Positions 15,270 through 24,010 of a DNA stretch of 64,000 nucleotides are shown in pieces; position 1 is the first letter of the stretch; each line of letters begins with the position of its first letter. The notes beneath the pieces are model-generated. The model was given only the letters and a program-made list of their open reading frames with translations, did not search any database and was not told the DNA's origin. A program made the position numbers and the translations under genes. The stretch comes from Planococcus chinensis (lineage in GTDB: Bacteria; Bacillota; Bacilli; Bacillales_A; Planococcaceae): NCBI RefSeq assembly GCF_020071995.1, contig NZ_JABWTK010000001.1, forward strand, positions 124,001 to 188,000, written 5' to 3'.

Positions 15270-16112
15270 TTAAAAATCAAAGTTATCCGGGTCGGGCCCT
15301 ACGCGCTTGTTTTGGTTTAATGCTTCCATGCGGTCCATATCTTCTATCGAAAGTTCGAAATCATAAATAGAAGCATTTTCAATGATCCGCTGTTCATTGG
15401 TCGATTTCGGGATGGTCACGACCCCGTTTTGCAGATCCCATCTCAAAATCACTTGGGCAACTGATTTATTGTATTTCTCTGCAATTTCTTTCAGCACAGG
15501 CTGATTCAATAATTCACCGGCCATCAATGGCGACCAGGCTTCCAACTGAATGCCTTGTTCTATGCAAAAAGCCTGAACTTCTTTTTGCGTAAGGTACGGA
15601 TGGTATTCAACCTGGTTGACCATCGGTTTGATCTCGGCTTCTTGCAGCAGATCTTTCAAATGATGGACCTGGAAGTTGCTGACGCCGATGGATTTGACGC
15701 GTCCGTCTTTGTACAAAGTTTCTAAAGCTTTCCAGGCCTCTTTGTATTTTCCTTCAACCGGCCAGTGGATAAGGTATAAATCCAAGTATTCCAAACCAAG
15801 TCGCTGCAAACTTGCTTCATAGGCAGCAATGGTGGATTCATAGCCTAAATCTGCATTCCAGACTTTTGAGGTCACAAACAAATCCTTTCGTGAAATGCCG
15901 GCTTCTGCCATCCCTTCCCGGATTCCTTGGCCGACGCCTTCTTCATTGCCATAGATGGCTGCGGTATCAATGCTGCGATAGCCATTTTTAATAGCGGCTT
16001 TGACTGCATTTACGAGCTCAGGTCCTTCAGAAACTCTAAAAACACCTAATCCGAACCAGGGCATTTCTACACCATTTTGTAATTTAACTGTATCTTGCAA
16101 GGTTTTTTCCAT
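15270..16112 (-). CDS. Aldo/keto reductase (YvgN/glyoxal reductase type)
   Basis: The 280-residue protein is a TIM-barrel aldo/keto reductase. The catalytic tetrad is visible: Asp in SIDTAAIYGNE with Tyr in the same motif, Lys in VTSKVWNADLG and His in YLIHWPVEG. The NADPH site VTIPKSTNEQRI lies near residue 235. Close Bacillus relatives reduce methylglyoxal and other aldehydes. It lies 67 bases downstream of the MFS exporter on the same strand and may share its HxlR control. A second, similar enzyme is encoded at 19616-20455. Confidence 0.9.
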   Translation of the reverse strand: MEKTLQDTVKLQNGVEMPWFGLGVFRVSEGPELVNAVKAAIKNGYRSIDTAAIYGNEEGVGQGIREGMAEAGISRKDLFVTSKVWNADLGYESTIAAYEASLQRLGLEYLDLYLIHWPVEGKYKEAWKALETLYKDGRVKSIGVSNFQVHHLKDLLQEAEIKPMVNQVEYHPYLTQKEVQAFCIEQGIQLEAWSPLMAGELLNQPVLKEIAEKYNKSVAQVILRWDLQNGVVTIPKSTNEQRIIENASIYDFELSIEDMDRMEALNQNKRVGPDPDNFDF

Positions 16113-16179
16113 TATTGATCATCCTCCTGTGTAATAAAAATATTCCTGTTAGTAAATTCATAACCCAAAATCCTATGCC

Positions 16180-17406
16180 TCAACCCAGCTGGGTGTCCTG
16201 TACCGGATGCAGCGGCATTTCCTTACTCAGGGACTTGCGCTCGAGCAAACGGCTCCAGCCGGTCAAAATGACAGCGGCAAATACCATCAATCCGCCTGCC
16301 CAAGCAGTATGAATGAGCCCCATAGAGTCAGCGATCAGGCCGCCGAAATAAGCGCCTAATGCAATGCCGGCGTTAAATGCGGCAATATTGATAGCAGAAG
16401 CGACATCGACTGCACTTGGTACGAAACGTTCAGCGAGCATCACTACATATACCTGCAGACCCGGTACGTTCATGAAAGCGAACAAGCCCATCAGTAGAAT
16501 AGTAATTAGTCCGGCAACTTTAAAAGGAGCGGTAAACGTTAAAACCATCAAGATGACTGCCTGGATCAAAAACATGTAAAACAGCGCGTTGATCGGGTTG
16601 CGGTTGGATAATTTGCCGCCGATGGTATTCCCGGCAGCAATGGCAAGGCCATAAACCAGCAGAATCAGCGTGACGGTTCCGGATTTGAATCCGGTAACTT
16701 CTTGCAGCAAAGGCGATAAATACGTGAAAACAACGAACGTTCCTCCATACCCCAATGCAGTGATGATAAAAACCAATAGCAATCGGCCATTTGTAACTAA
16801 TTTAAGCTGATCGCCAAATGTCGTGCGGGCTCCTTTCGGCAAATCGGATGGAACCAGGATGCTGTTGCCGATCAACGCAATAACCCCGATGATGACAATT
16901 GTGAAAAATGCAAAGCGCCATCCGAATAATTGACCGATAAAAGTGCCGAATGGGACGCCCGTGACGGTCGCAACCGTTAATCCAGTAAACATGATGGCAA
17001 TGGCACTTGCTCTTTTATGAGAAGGAACAAGGTCTGCGGCAATCGTTGCGCCAATTGCCATGAAGATGCCATGGGCAAGAGCAGAAACGACACGGGCAAT
17101 CAGCAGCAAACCAACTGTTCCGGCCATGGCCGCCATCAAATTTCCGGCGATAAAAACCACCATAATCCAAAGCAATAAAGATTTCCGTGACATATTGGAC
17201 GTCAGCGAGGTAAGGACCGGTGCTCCGAACATGACGCCCAGTGCATAGATGGATACGGTGAGGCCAGCGGTGGTAACCGAGATATCCAGATCTTCTGCAA
17301 TCATCGGCAACAGGCCGACGCTGATGAATTCTGTAGTGCCAATGGCAAATGCACTGAGTGCTAAAGCTAAAAGGGCAAAGGTGCTTCTTTTTCTATCTGT
17401 AGACAT
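16180..17406 (-). CDS. MFS transporter (YdhP/AraJ-like)
   Basis: The 408-residue protein has 12 helices and opens with LALSAFAIGTTEFISVGLLP, the signature start of the DHA1 group that includes YdhP, AraJ and sugar or drug exporters. Motif A-like residues follow after helix two (SLTSNMSRKSLLL). ATG 17406 is preferred because GGAGGAGAAAAGA precedes it; longer in-frame starts further upstream would run through the regulatory region. The gene is divergent from an HxlR regulator, with a palindrome between them, and likely exports the compound sensed by that regulator. Confidence 0.9.
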   Translation of the reverse strand: MSTDRKRSTFALLALALSAFAIGTTEFISVGLLPMIAEDLDISVTTAGLTVSIYALGVMFGAPVLTSLTSNMSRKSLLLWIMVVFIAGNLMAAMAGTVGLLLIARVVSALAHGIFMAIGATIAADLVPSHKRASAIAIMFTGLTVATVTGVPFGTFIGQLFGWRFAFFTIVIIGVIALIGNSILVPSDLPKGARTTFGDQLKLVTNGRLLLVFIITALGYGGTFVVFTYLSPLLQEVTGFKSGTVTLILLVYGLAIAAGNTIGGKLSNRNPINALFYMFLIQAVILMVLTFTAPFKVAGLITILLMGLFAFMNVPGLQVYVVMLAERFVPSAVDVASAINIAAFNAGIALGAYFGGLIADSMGLIHTAWAGGLMVFAAVILTGWSRLLERKSLSKEMPLHPVQDTQLG

Positions 17407-17493
17407 TCTTTTCTCCTCCAAAATAAGAATAATATCGTTGTGTTTCAACCGATAAATGTTAGTATGGGACATACAGAAAACAAAGAGAAGTAC

Positions 17494-17507
17494 GCACTTT
17501 AAAGTGC
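17494..17507. promoter_or_regulatory. Probable HxlR operator
   Basis: GCACTTTAAAGTGC is a perfect 14-base palindrome in the 157-base gap between the divergent MFS and HxlR genes. A related AGTACTAT half-like sequence follows at about 17521. HxlR proteins bind such sites as dimers, so regulation of both genes is likely. Confidence 0.65.
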
Positions 17508-17563
17508 TATAGACACTGAAAAGTACTATAGGAACTTTTTGGTTCCCATGAAAAGGAGAAGAA

Positions 17564-17929
17564 ATGATGAAGCATAAGAAATACAACATATCGGTAGAAG
17601 CAACACTGGAAGTCATTGGAGGCAAATGGAAATGCGTCATTTTGTGCCACCTGATGCGAGGCAAGAAGCGGACCAGTGAATTGCGTCGCTTGATGCCGGA
17701 CATTACTCAGAAAATGCTGACGCAGCAATTGCGCGAATTGGAGTCTGATGGCGTCATTAACCGCATTGTTTACAATCAGGTGCCGCCAAAAGTGGAGTAC
17801 GAATTGAGTGAATACGGGGAAAGCCTTGAAGGAATCTTGAATTCACTTTGCACATGGGGAGACGGCCATATTACGAAAGTTTACGGCAATAAATCCGACA
17901 TGCTGGAAGAAAGTATTTTAAATGAATAG
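17564..17929 (+). CDS. HxlR-family transcriptional regulator
   Basis: The 121-residue protein is a winged-helix HxlR regulator: LEVIGGKWKCVILCHLMRGKKR at the N-terminus, RRLMPDITQKMLTQQLRELE as the recognition helix region and NQVPPKVEYELSEYGE as the wing. Two cysteines (C24 and C28) lie in the first helix, where some family members such as B. subtilis HypR and YodB keep redox-sensing cysteines. An aldehyde, quinone or oxidant signal is therefore possible. AAAAGGAG precedes two tandem ATG codons at 17564 and 17567. Confidence 0.9.
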   Translation: MMKHKKYNISVEATLEVIGGKWKCVILCHLMRGKKRTSELRRLMPDITQKMLTQQLRELESDGVINRIVYNQVPPKVEYELSEYGESLEGILNSLCTWGDGHITKVYGNKSDMLEESILNE

Positions 17930-17943
17930 CAAACTAAAGAAAA

Positions 17944-17976
17944 AGCGGGTTGCTTCGGCAAGCGGCTTTTTTTGTA
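17944..17976 (+). terminator. Terminator after the HxlR gene
   Basis: Hairpin with GGTTGC-TTCG-GCAAGC core and AAGC/GCTT base, two mismatches, followed by seven T. Confidence 0.7.
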
Positions 17977-18074
17977 CAAAAAAACGGATTTCTCATTTAC
18001 CTTAAGGAATTTTGTTCCATTCCTCCACCAATTCCCATATAATTTTAGAAATATCCAAAAAGGGGGAAGGGCAT

Positions 18075-18887
18075 TTGGAAAAAGCAGCGGAAAGCTTTAG
18101 TTGGGTCGGGAGCGGCGACAATTTTGTCGACCGGCCGCATGTCCTTTCTTTCAGCCATTTAACTATTGGGCGCTTCGGCGGCAATTCAGCGGCGGGGCAG
18201 TACAAGAACGAAGACGGCTGCCTGGTGTGGATGAACGCACAGACAGATTGGGAATTCGTCCTATTGCTGGATGCGCACAATACGGCAGAGAGCGCGGAGA
18301 AAGTCTTGGAACAAGTGGAATCCCATAAAGCAACGCTGGAAATTTTGTTGAATCAGCCGCTTGGTCTTGCCTATTTTCAGTCGTTTGAAAAAAAGGTGCT
18401 CGCTATGTTCCAAGCGGAAGAATTCCGCAAAGTCTGCCGGAATGTCCAGGGAGAAACGGCTTGTTTGATTGCCGTCCGAAAAGGCAAATACGTCTGGTGG
18501 TTTTCGGTCGGCGACTGCCTGTTGTATCTGTTTCATCCGGAACTGGCTAAATTTGGGCAATATCAGCTGAACCAGCGCCAATTTTACGAATGGATAGGGC
18601 AAGTGAACACTTTTGAAGGAGCAGTGCCTTGTTATTCAAGCGGCACCCGGGAATTGCGCCAAGGGGATAATCATTTGTTCCTGACGACCGATGGTTTGAT
18701 TGAATGCCCGGGTGAACCGTTCGCGGAACCGCAAGCGATAAAGGAACGTTTTAAAGACGTTTCAAATGAGCAAGGTGTAGCGGCGCTGTTGGAAAATATC
18801 CGGGAAAAAGGTGTGCGAGACAGCACCACCGTGATTTCCTGGGAAATATCGATTTATGAAAAAGCAGCAATGGCCAGCAATCAATGA
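18075..18887 (+). CDS. PP2C-family serine/threonine phosphatase-like protein
   Basis: About 270 residues with scattered PP2C motifs: GQYKNEDGCLVW (metal-site entry), LLLDAHNTAESAE where the family has DGxGG, SVGDCLLYLF (GDS motif), LTTDGLIECPG (SDGL motif) and a final RDSTTVISW. Key aspartates are kept, so activity is likely, but the DGHGG motif is changed to DAHN. It would dephosphorylate Ser/Thr proteins in the cytoplasm; no partner kinase is in the window. TTG 18075 is chosen as start because AGGGGGAAGG lies 5-12 bases before it; the longer frame from 18012 has no ribosome site. Confidence 0.75.
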   Translation: MEKAAESFSWVGSGDNFVDRPHVLSFSHLTIGRFGGNSAAGQYKNEDGCLVWMNAQTDWEFVLLLDAHNTAESAEKVLEQVESHKATLEILLNQPLGLAYFQSFEKKVLAMFQAEEFRKVCRNVQGETACLIAVRKGKYVWWFSVGDCLLYLFHPELAKFGQYQLNQRQFYEWIGQVNTFEGAVPCYSSGTRELRQGDNHLFLTTDGLIECPGEPFAEPQAIKERFKDVSNEQGVAALLENIREKGVRDSTTVISWEISIYEKAAMASNQ

Positions 18888-18898
18888 AGAGGGAAGGA

Positions 18899-19483
18899 AT
18901 GTTGAGGATGAACGAGATTTATCAAACAGTGCCGATTCTGGAAACTGAGCGGTTGATTCTGCGGAAATTGGTGATGGCCGATGCAATAGACATGTTCCGC
19001 TACGCTTCTGAGCCGGCTGTTTCCCGGTTCATGCCATGGGATGTACATAAAACAATTGAAGATACAAAAGAGTTTTTGGCTTTTATTCTAAAAGCATACG
19101 AACAGCAGAAAAAACTGACGTGGGCAATTGAATTGAAGGCAACCGGTCAAATGATCGGCACCATCGACTATGTTAACTGGCTGCCAAAGCGCTTTAAAGC
19201 GGAAATTGCTTATACGCTATCACATGAATACTGGGGCCAAGGCTTGATGAGGGAAGCCGCGGATGGCTTATTGGCATTCGGTTTTGACCAAATGGGATTA
19301 AACAAAGTCGAAGCGCCGATTATGCTGGATAATGTCCAGTCCCGGCGCCTCGCGGAAAAGCTCGGCATGCAGCAGGAGGGCATAGCGCGGGACCATATGG
19401 TCATCAAAGGGAAATTTGTCGATCTTGCCATGTACACAATTTTGAAGCGGGAATACAAGGGGGCGCAGACAGAATCTTTTTAG
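18899..19483 (+). CDS. GNAT N-acetyltransferase (RimJ/RimL-like)
   Basis: The protein of about 194 residues belongs to the RimJ/RimL-type GNAT group: ETERLILRKLVMADA at the N-terminus, then the acetyl-CoA site LSHEYWGQGLMREA and the C-terminal SRRLAEKLGMQQEG. Such enzymes acetylate N-termini of ribosomal proteins or small amines. Three close in-frame starts exist (18884, 18899, 18908); 18899 has GAGGGAAGG just upstream, while 18884 would overlap the phosphatase stop by 4 bases. It is probably cotranscribed with the phosphatase. Confidence 0.85.
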   Translation: MLRMNEIYQTVPILETERLILRKLVMADAIDMFRYASEPAVSRFMPWDVHKTIEDTKEFLAFILKAYEQQKKLTWAIELKATGQMIGTIDYVNWLPKRFKAEIAYTLSHEYWGQGLMREAADGLLAFGFDQMGLNKVEAPIMLDNVQSRRLAEKLGMQQEGIARDHMVIKGKFVDLAMYTILKREYKGAQTESF

Positions 19484-19582
19484 AGAGGAAGAATAGGAAG
19501 ATAAAGTCGGTATCAAACCTGCAAATCAGATGGAATTTTGCTGTTTACAGGACTCCAACTGCTTTTCAATCATTTGAATCAG

Positions 19583-19614
19583 AAAACCGCTGCCTTTTGA
19601 GGGCAGCGGTTTTG
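19583..19614. terminator. Bidirectional terminator
   Basis: Perfect stem AAACCGCTGCC/GGCAGCGGTTT with a short loop and T or A flanks on both sides, between the convergent GNAT and aldo/keto reductase genes. Confidence 0.85.
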
Positions 19615-19615
19615 T

Positions 19616-20455
19616 TTAGAAATTGAAATTATCCGGATCGGCTCCGCTCCGTTTGTTTTCATTCAATGCGGAAATACGTTCCATATCCTCTTCCGTAAGT
19701 TCGAAATCAAAAACCTGGGAGTTCTGGATGATGCGGAATTCCTTGGCCGATTTTGGAATGGTGACGACGCCGTTTTGCAGGTCCCAGCGAAGAATGACTT
19801 GGGCTACAGTTTTTTCAAGCTTCGAAGCAATTTCCACGAGCAGCGGCTCCTCGAGCAGTTTGCCTTGCATAAGCGGGGACCAGGCTTCCAGCTGAATACT
19901 GTGGGATTTGCAGAATTCGTGAAGCTCTTTTTGTGTCAGAAGCGGATGGTATTCGACCTGGTTGACCATCGGTTTGATTTCGGCATCTTTCAGCAGTTCT
20001 TCCAAGTGGTGGATATGGAAATTGCTGACGCCGATTGCTTTGACGCGGCCTTCCTTATACAAAGTCTCCAGCGCGCGCCAGGCGTCTTTGAATTTGCCTT
20101 TAACTGGCCAATGAATCAAATACAGGTCCAGATAATCCAAACCGGTTTTCTTGAGGCTCGTGTTATAAGCGGCAAGCGCTGATTCATAGCCAAGGTCCGA
20201 ATTCCAGACCTTTGAAGTGATGAACAAATCTTCGCGCGAGAGGCCGGTTGCTTGAAGTCCTTCACGGATTCCTCGGCCGACTCCTTTTTCATTGCCATAC
20301 AAGGCAGCGGTGTCGAAGCTTCGGTAGCCATGGCCGATGGCGGTTTTGACCGCATTGGCTACTTCGTCGCCGTCTTCAGCCCCGGATAGCCCCAGACCGA
20401 ACCAGGGCATTTTCACGCCATTATGCAAAGTGGTGGTATCTTGCAAGTGCTCCAT
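19616..20455 (-). CDS. Aldo/keto reductase, paralogue of the 15270 gene
   Basis: This 279-residue reductase is closely similar to the enzyme at 15270-16112 along its whole length, including DTAALYGNE (Asp, Tyr), TSKVWNSDLGYES (Lys), YLIHWPVKG (His) and VTIPKSAKEFRI for NADPH. Both end in a DPDNFxF tail. The start at 20455 follows a GGAGGT site; the frame continues upstream but without family sequence. It is transcribed alone. A role in aldehyde or methylglyoxal detoxification is likely from the family. Confidence 0.9.
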   Translation of the reverse strand: MEHLQDTTTLHNGVKMPWFGLGLSGAEDGDEVANAVKTAIGHGYRSFDTAALYGNEKGVGRGIREGLQATGLSREDLFITSKVWNSDLGYESALAAYNTSLKKTGLDYLDLYLIHWPVKGKFKDAWRALETLYKEGRVKAIGVSNFHIHHLEELLKDAEIKPMVNQVEYHPLLTQKELHEFCKSHSIQLEAWSPLMQGKLLEEPLLVEIASKLEKTVAQVILRWDLQNGVVTIPKSAKEFRIIQNSQVFDFELTEEDMERISALNENKRSGADPDNFNF

Positions 20456-20625
20456 ATCGTTTGACCTCCAATTAAAGTAGTTTTTTGAAAAATCACACAT
20501 TATGATAGAAGTATGAACGAGGCGGAAGGAATCTGCAAACATTATGAAGACCTGTCTGAAGTGAGCATTTATTGACAGGAACCTGCTCTTCGAAAGGAAT
20601 AAGATACAAGTAAGGAGTGAGCGAT

Positions 20626-21486
20626 ATGGGATGGGTGGAATCGCTGCAACAGGCAATCGACTATATGGAAGACCATTTGGAGGAGCCGCTGGCCATCGAA
20701 CAAATTGCAAGGCGGGCAAATGCTTCGGTGTTTCATTTTCAGCGGACATTTACGATTTTGACTGATATGACGGTTGGAGAATATCTGCGGGGGAGGCGTT
20801 TGACCTTGGCGGCCCATGAATTGTCGACTACGGACAACAAGATCATCGATATCGCCTACAAATATGGCTATGACACTCCGGAAGCGTTCGCCAAGGCTTT
20901 TCGGCGGCAGCACGGCATCACGCCGAGCGAAGCCCGAAGAAATCTGGGAGGGCTGAAATCCTATAACCGCCTGGTGATCCAGGTGAAACTGAGAGGAGCA
21001 GAACCGATGAAGTACAAAGTCGTGGAAAGAGGCAGCTTTAAAGTGGTGGGCTTCAAGCGGACATTTTCAACTTTGAACGATGAAAACATGCGGGGCATCC
21101 CGCAGATGTGGCAGGAAACCAACGCCAGCGGTTTGGATGAAAAGCTGTTTGAATTGAACCGCGGAGAGATTGAAGGGGTGTTGGGTGTCTGCGTTGCAGG
21201 AGAAGGCACCCATATGGATTACTGGATTGCAGCTGAGACAGACAGCACGGCAGGAGAATTCGAAGAGATGGAGATTCCGGCATCCAAATGGGGCGTGTTT
21301 GAAGTGCATGGCCCGATGCCGGATGCCATGCAGGATGCCTGGAAAAAGATTTTCACAGAATGGTTTCCATCCAATCCTTACGAACCAGCAGGCACACCGG
21401 AGCTCGAAGTATACCCACACGAAAATGCGTACCAGCCGGATTCCTATTCGGAAATTTGGATTCCGTTGAAAAACAAAGAAGAGTGA
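20626..21486 (+). CDS. AraC-family regulator with GyrI-like effector domain
   Basis: The 286-residue protein has an N-terminal AraC/XylS DNA-binding domain at about 5-105 (IEQIARRANASVFHFQRTF, then IIDIAYKYGYDTPEAFAKAF) and a C-terminal GyrI/BmrR-like ligand-binding domain from about 130 (residues YKVVERGSFKVVGFKR onward). This order is like SoxS-Rob or B. subtilis YdeE/Rob-type regulators that sense drugs or peptides. ATG 20626 is placed 8 bases after AAGGAG; the GTG at 20617 lies within that site. No target operon is obvious next to it. Confidence 0.9.
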   Translation: MGWVESLQQAIDYMEDHLEEPLAIEQIARRANASVFHFQRTFTILTDMTVGEYLRGRRLTLAAHELSTTDNKIIDIAYKYGYDTPEAFAKAFRRQHGITPSEARRNLGGLKSYNRLVIQVKLRGAEPMKYKVVERGSFKVVGFKRTFSTLNDENMRGIPQMWQETNASGLDEKLFELNRGEIEGVLGVCVAGEGTHMDYWIAAETDSTAGEFEEMEIPASKWGVFEVHGPMPDAMQDAWKKIFTEWFPSNPYEPAGTPELEVYPHENAYQPDSYSEIWIPLKNKEE

Positions 21487-21650
21487 ACTGGAAAAAGCGG
21501 CCTTCACTTGGTGCAGCTGCTTTTTTCAATTGTGCCTGGATTGTGCGGCTGTCAGGCACCGCGAAGAGAAAGAGGATTCAGCCGCTGGGTGAAGAAAGGT
21601 AAGGGAACGAATTAAAATCTCACCGAAACATCCAGAAAGGGGGAAACCGG

Positions 21651-23195
21651 GTGCCCGAAAAATCCTATTATCTTGGCGTCGATATAGGAACAACTTCAAC
21701 GAAAGCAGTGCTCTTCGATAGGGGCGGGACAGTAAAAGAAAGCGAAACCGTTTTCTATCCGCTCCATACGCCGAACCAGCTTGTGGCCGAGCAGGACCCG
21801 GAAGAAATTTTCCATGCAGTATTGGCTACTGTGAGGGAAGCGATCCGCAAAAGCCGCATTCCTGCGCAAGCTTTAAAGCTGGTGGCTTTCAGTGCGGCGA
21901 TGCACAGTTTGATTGCTGTCGGAAAAGACGGAAAGCTGCTGACCCGAAGCATCACCTGGGCGGATACCCGTAGTGCCAAGCAGTCAAAAAAGATCAAGGA
22001 AGAAATGGACGGGCATGCCATCTACCTTCGGACAGGTACGCCGATTCATGCGATGTCGCCGCTGTCCAAATTGGTTTGGCTAAAGGAAGAGGAACCGGCT
22101 ATCTTTGAACAGGCCGAAAAATTTATCGGCATCAAAGAATTTATTTTCCATAAATTATTCGGTGAATATGTTATTGATCATTCGCTTGCTTCTGCCACCG
22201 GATTGTTCAATTTGGAGAACCTCGATTGGGACGAAGGCGCACTAGAAGTTGCCGGAGTGGAAGCCAGCCGTTTGTCGCACCTTGTACCGACGACATATCA
22301 GATGGCAGGAGTGAAGCCGGAATATGCCGCATTTATGGGAATCCGGGAAGATGTGCCATTTGTCGTTGGGGCCAGTGACGGTGTTTTGGCAAACCTGGGC
22401 GTAGGTGCCGTTGCCCCTGGCATTGTGGCTGTTACGATCGGGACAAGCGGGGCGGTCCGAACGGTTTTGCCAAAGCCGAAAACCGATCCAAAAGGGCGGA
22501 CGTTCTGTTATGCATTGACGGAAAACCAGTGGGTCGTTGGGGGGCCGGTCAATAATGGCGGCATCGTCCTGCGCTGGCTGCGGGATGAGTTTGCGCCTTC
22601 GGAAGTGGAAACCGCCAAGCGGCTGGGAATCGATCCTTACGACGTATTAACTCAAATCGCTTCCACCGTAAATGCCGGTGCAGACGGGCTGTTGTTTCAT
22701 CCCTATCTGACGGGCGAACGGGCGCCACTTTGGGACGCCAACGCCCGAGGCTCCTTTTTTGGACTAAGCATCCATCATCAAAAACAGCACATGATCCGGG
22801 CTGTGCTGGAAGGCATTGTCTTCAATTTGTATACGGTTCTGCTCGCCGTTGAAGAGTTGATAGGCGAACCCGTGCATATCCAAGCGTCTGGCGGATTTGC
22901 CCGCTCGGACATGTGGCGCCAGTTGATGGCAGACGTCTTCGATAAACCGGTCACCGTGCCGGAAAGCTTTGAGAGTTCCTGCCTCGGAGCGGTCGTGCTC
23001 GGCATGTATGCAACGGGCGAAATTGAAGACTTCAGCATCGTCTCTGACATGATCGGCGAAACTCGTACCCATCACCCGGACAAGACGCCAAGCAAAACCT
23101 ACAGAGAACTGCTGCCAATCTATATCCGGTTATCGCGTCTTTTGAAAGAAGAGTATGAAAGCATTGCCGAATTTCAGCGCAATCATATGGAATGA
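21651..23195 (+). CDS. gntK: Gluconokinase
   Basis: The 514-residue FGGY kinase closely follows B. subtilis GntK as I remember it. It has DIGTTSTKAV at 11-20 (phosphate site one), ITWADTRS, GTPIHAMSPLSKL, GIKEFIFHKLF, VIGTSGA-like TIGTSGAVRT, GGPVNNGGIVLRW and HPYLTGERAPLWD. It phosphorylates gluconate to 6-phosphogluconate in the cytoplasm. GTG 21651 follows AAAGGGGG. The gene is not accompanied by gntR, gntP or gnd here, so gluconate uptake must be encoded elsewhere. A terminator follows directly. Confidence 0.9.
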   Translation: MPEKSYYLGVDIGTTSTKAVLFDRGGTVKESETVFYPLHTPNQLVAEQDPEEIFHAVLATVREAIRKSRIPAQALKLVAFSAAMHSLIAVGKDGKLLTRSITWADTRSAKQSKKIKEEMDGHAIYLRTGTPIHAMSPLSKLVWLKEEEPAIFEQAEKFIGIKEFIFHKLFGEYVIDHSLASATGLFNLENLDWDEGALEVAGVEASRLSHLVPTTYQMAGVKPEYAAFMGIREDVPFVVGASDGVLANLGVGAVAPGIVAVTIGTSGAVRTVLPKPKTDPKGRTFCYALTENQWVVGGPVNNGGIVLRWLRDEFAPSEVETAKRLGIDPYDVLTQIASTVNAGADGLLFHPYLTGERAPLWDANARGSFFGLSIHHQKQHMIRAVLEGIVFNLYTVLLAVEELIGEPVHIQASGGFARSDMWRQLMADVFDKPVTVPESFESSCLGAVVLGMYATGEIEDFSIVSDMIGETRTHHPDKTPSKTYRELLPIYIRLSRLLKEEYESIAEFQRNHME

Positions 23196-23196
23196 A

Positions 23197-23243
23197 AAAA
23201 GCGTTTCGGACTTGTCTTCCAGCAAGTTCGAACGCTTTTTATA
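23197..23243 (+). terminator. Terminator after gntK
   Basis: Hairpin with AAAAGCGTT...CAAGTT-type arms (AAGCGTTTCGGACTTG with near-complement) and a T run. Confidence 0.85.
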
Positions 23244-23319
23244 TTGATATGGAGTGGTGTGAGCATAAAGCGGGCGAATTTGGGTGTATCTATCGGAAAC
23301 TTGGACTTTTCCAAAGCTT

Positions 23320-23862
23320 TTATTTCCCGGCCGATTTGATGACAGCCGTTCCGGCCATTAAATCGTATAAAGACTGTTTGTTTTTTGTGAACAAAGCTGT
23401 CAGGAGGTAAGCGAACATCAGTGCATAAATAATTCCACCAACCATAGAGTAGCCGACCGGCACCGGCGAATCCCCTAAATACACCAGCCGGTAAACGAGA
23501 TAATGGGACAGTTCCCAAGGCAGGAATTTCAAAACCGTCCGAAAAGCCGAATGGAGGAAAGAAAGCGGCTTTCCATTTCGATTCACTACCCATATGCCCA
23601 TCTTCTTTTTGCCGAAAGACTGGCCGAAAAGCGTTGAATCACTGGCAATAAAGTAAAGGGATACGGGCAAGGTAACCATCAAAAAGCCGGTAAACTGGGC
23701 AACTGCCAGAGATCCGTTAAAGAATTCCTGCAAGGATGGGAAGAGCAGGACGTTGAGAGCTGCCAGCAGAACTAAATAGATGAAAATTAAAAGGTAATCA
23801 AACAGGAAAGCCTTGAATCGAAGCATAACGGAAGCAGGTGGATTAGAAGTCTGTAAATTCAT
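23320..23862 (-). CDS. RDD-family membrane protein
   Basis: About 180 residues with four membrane helices and RDD family features: ASVMLRFKAFLFDYLL in the first helix (the Arg and Asp), GQSFGKKKMGIWVVNRNGKPLS in the middle and KQSLYDLMAGTAVIK at the end. Function is unknown for most members; some take part in ion transport. Start 23862 is favoured by AGGGGG and GAGGGT upstream; an in-frame ATG at 23907 has no clear site. It converges with nothing and is transcribed alone, divergent from the FAD dehydrogenase gene. Confidence 0.82.
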   Translation of the reverse strand: MNLQTSNPPASVMLRFKAFLFDYLLIFIYLVLLAALNVLLFPSLQEFFNGSLAVAQFTGFLMVTLPVSLYFIASDSTLFGQSFGKKKMGIWVVNRNGKPLSFLHSAFRTVLKFLPWELSHYLVYRLVYLGDSPVPVGYSMVGGIIYALMFAYLLTALFTKNKQSLYDLMAGTAVIKSAGK

Positions 23863-24010
23863 ACCCTCTGGATTCCCCCTAATGTTAATCGTATTTTGCT
23901 TAGTCATTCCATGTTATCAGAAAATACTAAAAAATAGCTATAATCTCCTAAACGCTTCTGCTACGATGGAAATAGAGAAGAAGATTGGAAGCAAAAGGGG
24001 GAATGACGGG

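Noticed and set aside
20456-20749. N-terminal extension of 98 residues on the aldo/keto reductase at 19616-20455
   Set aside because: The extension has no family similarity and the GGAGGT site supports the internal ATG. The extension crosses the upstream intergenic region.
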